Under the pieces are notes generated by a model that was not told the DNA's origin, did not search any database, and was given only the letters and a program-made list of their open reading frames with translations. Below are positions 32,901 to 39,884 of a stretch of DNA of 64,000 nt, in pieces. Position 1 is the first letter of the stretch. Each line of letters opens with the position of its first letter. A program made the position numbers and the translations under genes. Source of the DNA: Sandaracinus amylolyticus (lineage in GTDB: Bacteria; Myxococcota_A; Polyangia; Polyangiales; Sandaracinaceae); the NCBI RefSeq assembly GCF_000737325.1, contig NZ_CP011125.1, positions 3,658,001 through 3,722,000 on the forward strand, given 5' to 3'.

Positions 32901-33224
32901 TCAGGCGCTGAAGCTCGAGCCGCAGCCGCAGGTGCTCTTCGCGTTCGGGTTCACGAACTTGAAGCCCGCACCGTGGAGGCCCTCGACGTAGTCGATCTCG
33001 ACGCCCTCGAGGTACTGGAAGGACATCATGTCGACGTAGAGCTTGATGCCCGCCGACTCGAAGGTCTGGTCGAGGTCGGTCGTCTCGTCCTCGAAGAAGA
33101 GGTCGTAGCTGAAGCCGGAGCACCCACCGCCGATGACGCGGACGCGCAGACCCTGCTCGCCCAGCCCTTCGGCATCGCGGATCTCCCTGACCTTCTCCGC
33201 CGCCTTCTCCGTGAGGTTGATCAT
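32901..33224 (-). CDS. A-type iron-sulfur carrier (IscA/ErpA family)
   Basis: The 107-residue protein has the three conserved cysteines of A-type carriers: one in GGGCSGFSYD (about 35) and two in the C-terminal TCGCGSSFS. It receives Fe-S clusters from the assembly scaffold and passes them to apoproteins. No other isc or suf gene is adjacent. Whether it is IscA, ErpA or SufA cannot be told from sequence alone. Confidence 0.92.
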   Translation of the reverse strand: MINLTEKAAEKVREIRDAEGLGEQGLRVRVIGGGCSGFSYDLFFEDETTDLDQTFESAGIKLYVDMMSFQYLEGVEIDYVEGLHGAGFKFVNPNAKSTCGCGSSFSA

Positions 33225-33305
33225 GTTCGGACCACGCTCCTTACGCTGTTGCTGCCAGCGACGCGCGGCACTGCTCCTTGCCGCTGATACGCGGCGAGTA
33301 TAGGG

Positions 33306-34088
33306 ATGCCGTTACGGAACCGCCAGGTGAGCCGAGCTGAGGATCTCGAAGGGCGCGTGGCGCTCGTCACGGGCGGCGGACGTCGCGTCGGGGCCGCGAT
33401 CGCGAGGGCGCTCGGGCGTGCGGGCGCGAGCGTCGCCGTGCACCACCACGGCTCGGCGGAGGGCGCGATCGCGGTGCGCGACGAGCTGCGCGCCAGCGGG
33501 CGTGAGGCCGAGACGTTCCGCGCCGATCTCGGCGATCCGCGCGCGTGCGAGTCGCTGATCGACGACGTGATCGCGCGCTTCGGCCGGATCGATCATCTGA
33601 TCGCGAGCGCCGCCATCTTCGAGCGCGTCGAGCTCGGGGCGATCACGAGCGACGACTGGGATCGGACGATCGCGCTCAACGTCCGCGCGCCCATGTTGCT
33701 CTCGCAGAAGGCCGCGCCGGCGCTACGCGAGGCGCGCGGATCGATCGTGATCATCACGTGCACCAGCGCGACCGCGCCGTACCGCAACTTCCTGCCGTAC
33801 GTGGTGAGCAAGGGCGCGGCGAAGCAGCTGATGCGCACGCTCGCGCTCGAGCTCGCGCCCGAGGTGCGCGTGAACGCCGTCGCGCCGGGGACCGTGCTGC
33901 CGCCGGAGTCGATGGACGATGACGAGAAGCGCGTGCTCGCGGAGCGCACGTTGTTGCAGCGGCTGGGCAGCGCCGAGGACGTCGCGGACGCGGTGCTCTA
34001 TCTCGTGCGCGCGGGGTTCGTGACGGGGCAGGAGATCCTCGTCGACGGCGGCGTCGCGATGACCGGTCGTCCTTCGGGCGAGGGATGA
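33306..34088 (+). CDS. SDR-family oxidoreductase
   Basis: The 260-residue protein has the classical short-chain dehydrogenase layout. The cofactor loop is TGGGRRVGAAIA (about 22-33), and the NAD(P) discrimination region holds HHHGSAEGA. The active site is IITCTSATAPYRNFLPYVVSKGAAKQL, with catalytic Tyr and Lys in YVVSK. TGQEILVDGGV is the C-terminal signature. The TGGGRRVG start and the double-histidine region resemble pteridine-reductase-like members. The substrate is not known. The next gene starts inside its stop codon. Confidence 0.88.
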   Translation: MPLRNRQVSRAEDLEGRVALVTGGGRRVGAAIARALGRAGASVAVHHHGSAEGAIAVRDELRASGREAETFRADLGDPRACESLIDDVIARFGRIDHLIASAAIFERVELGAITSDDWDRTIALNVRAPMLLSQKAAPALREARGSIVIITCTSATAPYRNFLPYVVSKGAAKQLMRTLALELAPEVRVNAVAPGTVLPPESMDDDEKRVLAERTLLQRLGSAEDVADAVLYLVRAGFVTGQEILVDGGVAMTGRPSGEG

Positions 34089-35032
34089 TGGCGCGCGAGA
34101 TCCGTCCGCTGCCGGCGTGGATCGCGCTGCTCGTCTCGCTGTGCGTGCACGTCGCGTTGATGGTCGGCTTCTGGCTCGGCGGCGGGAGCTTGTTCGCGGG
34201 AGGCGAGGGCGGTTGGCTCGGCGCCGGCGGGGAGACGCTGGAGATCACGATCGCCGGGTGGGATGGCTCGCGTGCCGAGGACGCGGAGGAAGAGCGCGAG
34301 CCCGCGCCCGCCGAGCCTCCGCCCGAGACGATGCTCACCGCCGAGGATCCCGCGCCGACCGCGCCCCGCGAGCCTGCACGCGACCGGCGCACGATCACGC
34401 CGGAGCGAAGGACCGAGGAGGTGGCGCGCGAGGGCGGATCCGGAGGCGAGCGCGCGACTCCCGAGGAGCCGCCGATCGCCGCGCGCGACGGAGCGGAGCA
34501 GGAGCAGACCGGGCGCGCAGCGGGTGATGATCGCGCGGCGGCGGTGATCCTGGGCAGCGTCGGGCTCGGCGGGCCTTCGTCGGGCGCGCGCTCGTTGCTG
34601 GAGGACGCGCTGCGATGCCCCGATCCGGTCGCGGGCGTGTGGACCTCGCATCGGTACAGCCCGGCGCGTCGCAACTGGGGGCGGATGACGCTGCGCATCC
34701 AGCGCGAGGGCGACGAGCTGCGCGGCACGATCACGTCGCGCATCTGGAGCGGGCTGCCGAGCGATCGACGTCCGCTGCCGTGCGCGCCCGGACGCTACGA
34801 CGTGACGGTGCGCATGCCCGCGCGTGGTCGGGTGAACGGCGACCGGTTCACGTTCGGATCGAGCTCCTACGAGGTCGCGCGCATGGACTGTCCGTGGGAG
34901 GACTCGATCTACTACCCGGACAGCTTCAGCGGGCGCGTGGACGCGACGCGCGAAGAGCTCGACGCCACGAACAACGACGGGTTCGTCGAGATCAACGCGC
35001 CCTACACGTTCCGCCGCATCTCCTGCGAGTAG
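34085..35032 (+). CDS. Membrane-anchored protein with TonB-like N-terminus, hypothetical
   Basis: The 315-residue protein has one N-terminal transmembrane helix (about 10-32) and then an acidic Pro/Glu-rich linker (about 60-150), an arrangement like TonB or gliding-motility anchors. The C-terminal half (about 175-315) is a beta-rich domain with four cysteines (for example CPDPVAG, CAPGRYD, MDCPWED), read as periplasmic. The stop overlaps the 3' end of the convergent msrC gene by 31 nt. It may form an operon with the SDR gene. Confidence 0.75.
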   Translation: MMAREIRPLPAWIALLVSLCVHVALMVGFWLGGGSLFAGGEGGWLGAGGETLEITIAGWDGSRAEDAEEEREPAPAEPPPETMLTAEDPAPTAPREPARDRRTITPERRTEEVAREGGSGGERATPEEPPIAARDGAEQEQTGRAAGDDRAAAVILGSVGLGGPSSGARSLLEDALRCPDPVAGVWTSHRYSPARRNWGRMTLRIQREGDELRGTITSRIWSGLPSDRRPLPCAPGRYDVTVRMPARGRVNGDRFTFGSSSYEVARMDCPWEDSIYYPDSFSGRVDATREELDATNNDGFVEINAPYTFRRISCE

Positions 35033-35523
35033 CGCGCGCCGAGCATCGCGCAGAGCGACTCGAGCGCCTCGCGATCGAGCTCGTCGAACGCAGCGGGCGC
35101 GTTCGAGTCCACGTCGAGCACCGCGAGGACGCGACCGTCCGGCGCGAGCACCGGGACGACGATCTCGGAGAGCGTCGTCGAGCTGCACGCGATGTGATCG
35201 GGGAACGCGTGCACGTCGGGCACGAGCTGCGTCTCGCGGGTGCGCGCCGCCGCGCCGCACACGCCGCGCGAGAACGGGATGCGCAGACACCCGTGCCCGC
35301 CCTGGTAGGGGCCGATCACGAGCAGCTCCGGCGAGACCGCGCGATAGAAGCCGGTCCAGTCGTACGACTCGAACGCGTGGTGGAGCTCGCACACGACCGT
35401 CGCCATCGCGGCGACCCAGTCGTCCTCGCCGTCGATCAGCGACTCGATCGAGGCGCGCACGCGCGCGTAGGTCGCGCGCTTGTCGTCGGCGCTGGCACGG
35501 AGCGGAAGGGCGTCGTGGTGCAT
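35002..35523 (-). CDS. msrC: Free methionine-(R)-sulfoxide reductase (GAF type)
   Basis: The 173-residue protein is a single GAF-like domain matching fRMsr (YebR/MsrC). The family signature is plain: DWTGFYRAV, IGPYQGGHGCLRIPFSRGVCGAAA, VPDVHAFPDHIACSSTTLSEIVVP and LDVDSN. The three reactive cysteines (GC, VC, AC) are conserved. It reduces free Met-R-sulfoxide with thioredoxin. It is the third gene of a leftward operon after the cytochrome-rhodanese and mutH genes, 14 nt past the mutH stop. Confidence 0.92.
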   Translation of the reverse strand: MHHDALPLRASADDKRATYARVRASIESLIDGEDDWVAAMATVVCELHHAFESYDWTGFYRAVSPELLVIGPYQGGHGCLRIPFSRGVCGAAARTRETQLVPDVHAFPDHIACSSTTLSEIVVPVLAPDGRVLAVLDVDSNAPAAFDELDREALESLCAMLGARYSQEMRRNV

Positions 35524-35537
35524 CGTCGTGATCTCGT

Positions 35538-36209
35538 TCAGCCGGTGGTGCGCAGCAAGCCCGCGCGATCGAGGATCTGCGCGGTGAACGTGCGGCGCAG
35601 ATAGAACGCGCGCGGTGCGGCGAGGAGCGGGGCTCCGTCGAGGCTCGCCGCGCGGACGCGCACCGACGCGTCGCGCGCCTTCGGGCGCAGCTGCAGCGCG
35701 CGCCCGTGTCGCGCGGAGATGCCCTCGGGCTCGAGCGCGAACCGCTCCATCAGCTCGGTCCAGTCCTCGCGCAGCACGCGCTCGCTCTCGTCGTCGGGCG
35801 ACCACAGGAACGCCGAGCCGACCCGCCGCTCCGCGAACGGCGCGTCGATCGCGATCGGGACCCACAGCACGCGCGCGAGCTTGCGGCGCACCGACGAGCG
35901 CTCCCAGTCGGGCTCGGGCGTGCGCGGCGTCGCTGCGACGAACGTCGTCTCCGCGGGCATCCCGCGCGCGTCGATCGGCAGCGTCTTGACCTCGATCCCG
36001 AGCGCCTCGAAGTCGGGCGCGCTGCGCGCCGTGGTCGTGCGTGGCGCGCCGAGCGCACGCTCGACGAGCGCACCTGCCGCGCCCTTGTGCCGGCGTGGAT
36101 CGCCGCCTGGGATCGTCGCGAGCGAGCGTGCGATCTCCGCGAGCGTTCGACCCCCGAGCGTGCGCGCTCGCGCCAGGAGCTCGCGCTCGCTCTGGGGCGT
36201 CGTCGTCAC
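35538..36209 (-). CDS. mutH: MutH-like DNA mismatch repair endonuclease
   Basis: The 223-residue protein aligns with E. coli MutH over its length. The catalytic triad D70, E77 and K79 of MutH is kept as PDFEALGIEVKTLP (D66, E73, K75). Other matches are LPIDARGMPAETTFVAATP, RRVGSAFLWSPDDESERVLREDWTEL, SARHGRALQLRPKA and the C-terminal PRAFYLRRTFTAQIL. MutH nicks unmethylated GATC during mismatch repair. The start is GTG overlapping the stop of the cytochrome-rhodanese gene. It could also be a Sau3AI-type GATC restriction enzyme, but the length and full-domain match favour MutH. This is unusual outside Gammaproteobacteria. Confidence 0.88.
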   Translation of the reverse strand: MTTTPQSERELLARARTLGGRTLAEIARSLATIPGGDPRRHKGAAGALVERALGAPRTTTARSAPDFEALGIEVKTLPIDARGMPAETTFVAATPRTPEPDWERSSVRRKLARVLWVPIAIDAPFAERRVGSAFLWSPDDESERVLREDWTELMERFALEPEGISARHGRALQLRPKARDASVRVRAASLDGAPLLAAPRAFYLRRTFTAQILDRAGLLRTTG

Positions 36210-37327
36210 TGCGCCGTGCCGCGCTCGATCGGATAGCCGTGGTCCATCCAGTAGTGGATGCCCTCGTCGATGATCGCGGTGTGCTCGAAGCCGCGCTGGC
36301 GCAGCTCGTCCACGACGTGCCCCGACGCGGCGTGCGGGCACGCGCAGTACGCGAGGATCCACGTGCCGTCGCGCGGGAGGTTCTGCGCCATCTGCTCGAT
36401 GTCGTAGAACGGGAAGGGCGCTGCGCCCGGGATGTGGCCGTTCGCCCAGTCGCTCGTCGCGCGCGCGTCGAGGATCACCATGCGCCGGCCCTGCTCGAGC
36501 GCTTCCTTGACGGCGTCGGCGGGCACGAAGCGGTTCTCGCGCATCGTGAACGCGGGCGCTGCGCCGTCGGGATGGATGATCAGATCCGCGAGGCCGGGCG
36601 GCGGATCGCCGCCGGGCTCGACCGGCCGATCGGGCATGTGCTCGAGCGAGCGCACGTACGCGACGAGATCGTCGATCGTCTGCGAGGGAAGCTCCGCGCC
36701 GAAGCCCGGCATCGGCGTGCCCTCGCGGCCATGCTCGATCGTGTGGCGGATGAAGCCGTCGCTCGCGGCGCGGTGGAAGTTCGGATGCGAGATGCTCGTC
36801 GCGGTCTCGCTGCCCTCGCCGCGCGCGCCGTGGCACTCGACGCAGCGCTGCGCGTACACGGCTGCCCCGCGCTCGATCGAGCCGCTCACGCGCACCTGCG
36901 AGACGTCGACCGCGGGCTGCGTCGCGAGGCTGCGCAGATAGCGCACGATCGCGTCGACGGCGCCGTCCGCGAGCGGACCGCCGTGAGCGCGGCCCCACGC
37001 GGACATCGGCGTGCCGGGGCGTCCGTCGACGATCGCGGCGCGCAGGAACGCGTCGTCGGCGATCGCGAGGAACGCGGGGTTGCCGATCGCGTTCGCGTGG
37101 TCCGCCGCGTAGCCCTGCGCGCGATCGCCGTGGCAGAGCGCGCAGTAGCGCGCGTACGCGGTGCGTCCGCGCTCGAGCTCGGGATCGGGCGGCGCCGCGG
37201 GCGCGCTCGCGACCGGCGGGGTCGGCGGCGGTGCGGGCACCGCGGGCTCGCTCTCGCCGCCACACGCGGCGAGGACGACGAACGGGAGCGCGACGAGCGC
37301 GTGCTGTACTGCAGGACGGATCGACAC
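36206..37327 (-). CDS. Lipoprotein with two cytochrome c domains and a C-terminal rhodanese domain
   Basis: The 373-residue protein starts at GTG (37327). A lipoprotein signal ends in LAAC, followed by a Pro/Ala-rich linker. Two c-type haem sites are seen, CALCH (about 60) and CVECH (about 145), each in a class I cytochrome domain. The C-terminal domain (about 245-365) is rhodanese-like (VILDARATSDWANGHIPGA, active-site-like CACPHAASG). The fusion places electron transfer and sulfur transfer in one surface protein. It is the first gene of the operon with mutH and msrC. The orphan fusion is unusual. Confidence 0.85.
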   Translation of the reverse strand: MSIRPAVQHALVALPFVVLAACGGESEPAVPAPPPTPPVASAPAAPPDPELERGRTAYARYCALCHGDRAQGYAADHANAIGNPAFLAIADDAFLRAAIVDGRPGTPMSAWGRAHGGPLADGAVDAIVRYLRSLATQPAVDVSQVRVSGSIERGAAVYAQRCVECHGARGEGSETATSISHPNFHRAASDGFIRHTIEHGREGTPMPGFGAELPSQTIDDLVAYVRSLEHMPDRPVEPGGDPPPGLADLIIHPDGAAPAFTMRENRFVPADAVKEALEQGRRMVILDARATSDWANGHIPGAAPFPFYDIEQMAQNLPRDGTWILAYCACPHAASGHVVDELRQRGFEHTAIIDEGIHYWMDHGYPIERGTAQ

Positions 37328-37426
37328 CGCGCGCGAGCGTAGCGGCGCATCGCGGAGTTGCCGAGGGAAAACCGCGTTCACGGGCACCGCGCTTGCTCGA
37401 TCGGACGGGCAGCGATGGAGGAGCCG

Positions 37427-37699
37427 ATGCGGTGGAGCGGAGTGATGATCGTCGTGGCGCTGGGCCTCGCTGCGTGTGAGGCGCCGGTGCGCGAGCAGAG
37501 CGGCTACTTGAGCGAGGGCGCGCAGGACGAGCTCACGAGCGAGCGCCAGGAGCAGCGGATGGACGAGGCGCGTGAGCACGCGGAGGACCGGCCGAGCATG
37601 CCCGAGGAGCAGCGAACGCCCGACCTGTGGCACGGGCCGGAGGACGCGCTCGGCGCGGGTGGCTCGCCCCACGAGGAGCTCGCGCCGCCGGAGGATTGA
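37427..37699 (+). CDS. Small lipoprotein, 90 aa
   Basis: The product is MRWSGVMIVVALGLAACEAP followed by a highly charged Glu/Arg/Gln-rich tail. The lipobox is LAAC. The ATG at 37427 is preferred over one at 37415 because GGAGGAG lies just upstream of it. The tail is mostly disordered, and I can assign no function. The gene is divergent from the cytochrome-rhodanese gene. Confidence 0.75.
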   Translation: MRWSGVMIVVALGLAACEAPVREQSGYLSEGAQDELTSERQEQRMDEAREHAEDRPSMPEEQRTPDLWHGPEDALGAGGSPHEELAPPED

Positions 37700-37717
37700 C
37701 GCGCGAGGGACCAGGGG

Positions 37718-37745
37718 TTGCGGTGAGGATGTCGAACGCTATGTT
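37718..37745 (+). promoter_or_regulatory. Putative ssrA promoter
   Basis: TTGCGG (37718-37723) and TATGTT (37740-37745) are spaced by 16 nt. The expected start is about 27 nt before the mature tmRNA 5' end, as for a precursor trimmed by RNase P. Confidence 0.5.
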
Positions 37746-37778
37746 CAGTGACCTTCGGTTCCCCGTTTTCCAATCACA

Positions 37779-38138
37779 GGGGGTGTCACGGTTTCGACGG
37801 GGGTAGTGAAGTGCTGGTCGCGTGTCGCTGGACTCGGAAACGGCGTCAAAAACATCCGGGAATCTGTAAGTGCGAACGATAGCACCTACGCTCTCGCGGC
37901 CTGATAAGCTGAACTGAGAGCCGTCGAAGCGAAGAGCCCGTCAGTGCTCTCGTGGAGGCGTCACCGAACTGACTAGCTCTCTCCACGCGACTCGGGAGAA
38001 GGGCGAAAATAAAGGGTCGATAGCGGTACGGAGAGCCAGCCCGACGGGCGAGCCGGATCGCGATACAAAACGCGGGATACACACGTAGAAGCCACCACGG
38101 AGCGCTCTCGGACCCGGGTTCGACTCCCGGCGCCTCCA
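37779..38138 (+). ncRNA. ssrA: tmRNA (transfer-messenger RNA), tag ANDSTYALAA
   Basis: The 5' end GGGGGTGTCACGGTTTCGAC and the 3' end GGGTTCGACTCCCGGCGCCTCC are classic tmRNA ends and can form the acceptor and T arms; the CCA is not encoded. The resume codon is GCG at 37872, and the frame to TGA (37902-37904) gives ANDSTYALAA, which ends in the LAA degron. It rescues stalled ribosomes with SmpB and marks the product for proteolysis. The 3' end is the integration site of the adjacent prophage and is regenerated by it, so tmRNA remains intact. Confidence 0.97.
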
Positions 38139-39399
38139 ACGAAAGAGCCCCCGGATTCCTAGGCGAATCCGGGGGCTCGCTGCTTCGTGTAACAGCGACT
38201 GTAACAGGGTGGGGCGGCTCCGATCGGCCTCGGGCGGGTGCGACAGGAATCACCGGCGCGATGGTCGCGGGCGCGAGCCGCACGCACGAGATCGCGGCGC
38301 AGAGCGTCTCCCACCCGAAGTAGGTGTAGCCGTCGATCTGCTCGCCCGCGCTGTTGTGGGTGATGCGCTCGAGCACATCGACCACGGCGCCGTCGGTGCG
38401 CGCGATCGTGATCAGGGCTCGCCGGAACGAGTGGAAGTCGCGCCCCTCGCTCGAGAGCCCCGCGACCACAGCGTGACGGTGCACCGCCTTCGCGCCGAGC
38501 GACTGTTTCGAGTGCACCTTCCCGTTCTCGCGCGGGCAGACGAAGTCGGCGGGCTGCGCGTGCCGCCGCATGAAGCGAGCCCACCCGTCAGTGCGCCACG
38601 CCTCGAGGACGCGCTCGAGCTCGATGTGGATCGGGATGTCGCGCGGCGGTCCACCCTGCGCGCCTCGCCCCTTGAGCGGCTGCCCGTCGTACTGCTTCTC
38701 GAGGTGCCAGCGCCAGAGCGGGCGCGCCTTCGTGTCGAGGTCGCGCCAGCGCAGCCCGGCGACCTCGCCGCAACGCGCGCCCGTGAATGCGGAGACCGCG
38801 TACGCGACGCGCCGGTCCTCCGGGATGCCCGGGTGCGAGATGAGCATCGCGACCTCGTCGCGCGTCCACGCGCCGACCCGCCGCGATCGGACGTTCTTCG
38901 GGAGGATGCCGCGGGGCAGGCCCTTCGCGGGGTTGTCGACGACGAGCTCGTCGAAGCGCGCGCGCGCGAACATCGCGGAGAGCACGCCGTGCGCGTTGAT
39001 CACGCTCTTGGGTGCGAGCGTGGGCGAGACCTTCCGGATCCACGCAGCGACGTCGCGCGGTCGCACGTCGTCAAGGCGCTTCGATCCGAGGTGCGGCAGG
39101 ATGTGATCGCGAAGGATCTGCTCCTCGCGATCGACGGTGCGCACGCCCTCCTCGCGACGAAGCGCGATCCACGTCTTCGCGTACGCCGCGACTCCGCTGC
39201 CGCCCGTGCGCAGGCCGCGCGCGAACGTCCCATCGGCGACCTCGTGCAGGCGCTGCGAGCGGTGCCGCTTCGCTTCTTCGAGCGTGCGCCCTGCCGCCTC
39301 CTGCACGCGCTCGCCGTGCTGGTCGTAGAACGAGTGCCAGATCATCGCGCCGCGCTGATAGAAGCCGGCCGGCAGCGGTTTCGATCGAGGTCGCCCCAC
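37846..39399 (-). CDS. int: Tyrosine integrase reading across attL into ssrA
   Basis: The start is GTG at 39399. Residues about 55-165 are a SAM-like core-binding domain, and 185-395 the catalytic domain. The active-site Arg lies in TGARCGEVAGLRWRDL, HSFRR holds the His and Arg, and the Tyr lies in DGYTYFGWE. The phage-coded part ends near 38140. The frame then continues for about 97 residues into host DNA, antisense to tmRNA, up to a stop at 37846. On excision this tail would be replaced. The true functional C-terminus may be shorter, or set by the attP form. It integrates and excises the prophage. Confidence 0.9.
   Translation of the reverse strand: MGRPRSKPLPAGFYQRGAMIWHSFYDQHGERVQEAAGRTLEEAKRHRSQRLHEVADGTFARGLRTGGSGVAAYAKTWIALRREEGVRTVDREEQILRDHILPHLGSKRLDDVRPRDVAAWIRKVSPTLAPKSVINAHGVLSAMFARARFDELVVDNPAKGLPRGILPKNVRSRRVGAWTRDEVAMLISHPGIPEDRRVAYAVSAFTGARCGEVAGLRWRDLDTKARPLWRWHLEKQYDGQPLKGRGAQGGPPRDIPIHIELERVLEAWRTDGWARFMRRHAQPADFVCPRENGKVHSKQSLGAKAVHRHAVVAGLSSEGRDFHSFRRALITIARTDGAVVDVLERITHNSAGEQIDGYTYFGWETLCAAISCVRLAPATIAPVIPVAPARGRSEPPHPVTVAVTRSSEPPDSPRNPGALSLEAPGVEPGSESAPWWLLRVYPAFCIAIRLARRAGSPYRYRPFIFALLPSRVERASQFGDASTRALTGSSLRRLSVQLIRPRERRCYRSHLQIPGCF
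38110..38140. other. attL: prophage junction at the 3' end of ssrA
   Basis: The T arm and acceptor 3' strand of tmRNA form the left junction. The integrase gene starts downstream on the opposite strand and faces this site. The exact core cannot be fixed because attR is outside the window. Confidence 0.7.
38145..38178 (+). terminator. Strong hairpin just past ssrA/attL
   Basis: A 14-bp perfect stem (38145-38158 with 38165-38178) lies 7 nt past the tmRNA end. It may end ssrA transcription from the left and is also read inside the integrase gene from the other strand. Whether it belongs to host or phage cannot be told without attR. Confidence 0.65.
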
Positions 39400-39405
39400 G
39401 TGCGA

Positions 39406-39687
39406 TCACGCTCCCTTCGACGGGCGCCCTTCACGCATCCAGCGCTCGAGCTCCGCGCGGTTGTACCGCACGCGCCGCGCTCCGACGTAGTGCACGGGCA
39501 CGCCGAGGCGACTCAGCGAGTCGACGTGCACGCCGAGCAGCTCCGCCGCGCCCTTGCGATCGAACCACTCGGCGGGCGCGCCGTTCGCCGGCTCCCGCGC
39601 TTCGAGCGCGCGACGCACGCCCTCGTCGACCGCGGCTGCGATCCGCCGCTCGAGCTCGTCCGCGTCGATGACCACCACACCGCTCAT
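39406..39687 (-). CDS. Excisionase-like helix-turn-helix protein
   Basis: The 93-residue protein has an acidic N-terminal helix. A MerR/AlpA-type winged-helix segment follows (about 45-90): WFDRKGAAELLGVHVDSLSRLGVPVHYVGARRVRYNRAELERWM. This matches the DNA-binding fold of excisionases and AlpA-like regulators. It lies directly upstream of int and overlaps the preceding gene by 4 nt, which fits a role as recombination directionality factor. The start at 39687 is set by the overlap. Confidence 0.75.
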   Translation of the reverse strand: MSGVVVIDADELERRIAAAVDEGVRRALEAREPANGAPAEWFDRKGAAELLGVHVDSLSRLGVPVHYVGARRVRYNRAELERWMREGRPSKGA

Positions 39688-39884
39688 CGGAGACCCCATC
39701 GCACGAGTTCGACCACCACGCGCAGCCACACGGCGCGCTGTACGAGCGCGACCTCGATCGCGTCCACATGCCGCCACGAGCTGCCCATCAGGATCGCGCG
39801 CACGCGCTCGTCGAGCGCGCGAGCGCGACGTGCGTGCCGCTTCGCGTCGCGAATCGCGCAGCGATCCTCGCGTTCAGCGCTCAC
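39684..39884 (-). CDS. Hypothetical protein, 66 aa
   Basis: The start is GTG at 39884, overlapping the cytosine methyltransferase stop by 4 nt, and the stop overlaps the excisionase start. The product is basic and helical and ends in a hydrophobic, Trp-containing stretch (AVWLRVVVELVRWGLR). No family is recognised. Confidence 0.6.
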   Translation of the reverse strand: MSAEREDRCAIRDAKRHARRARALDERVRAILMGSSWRHVDAIEVALVQRAVWLRVVVELVRWGLR

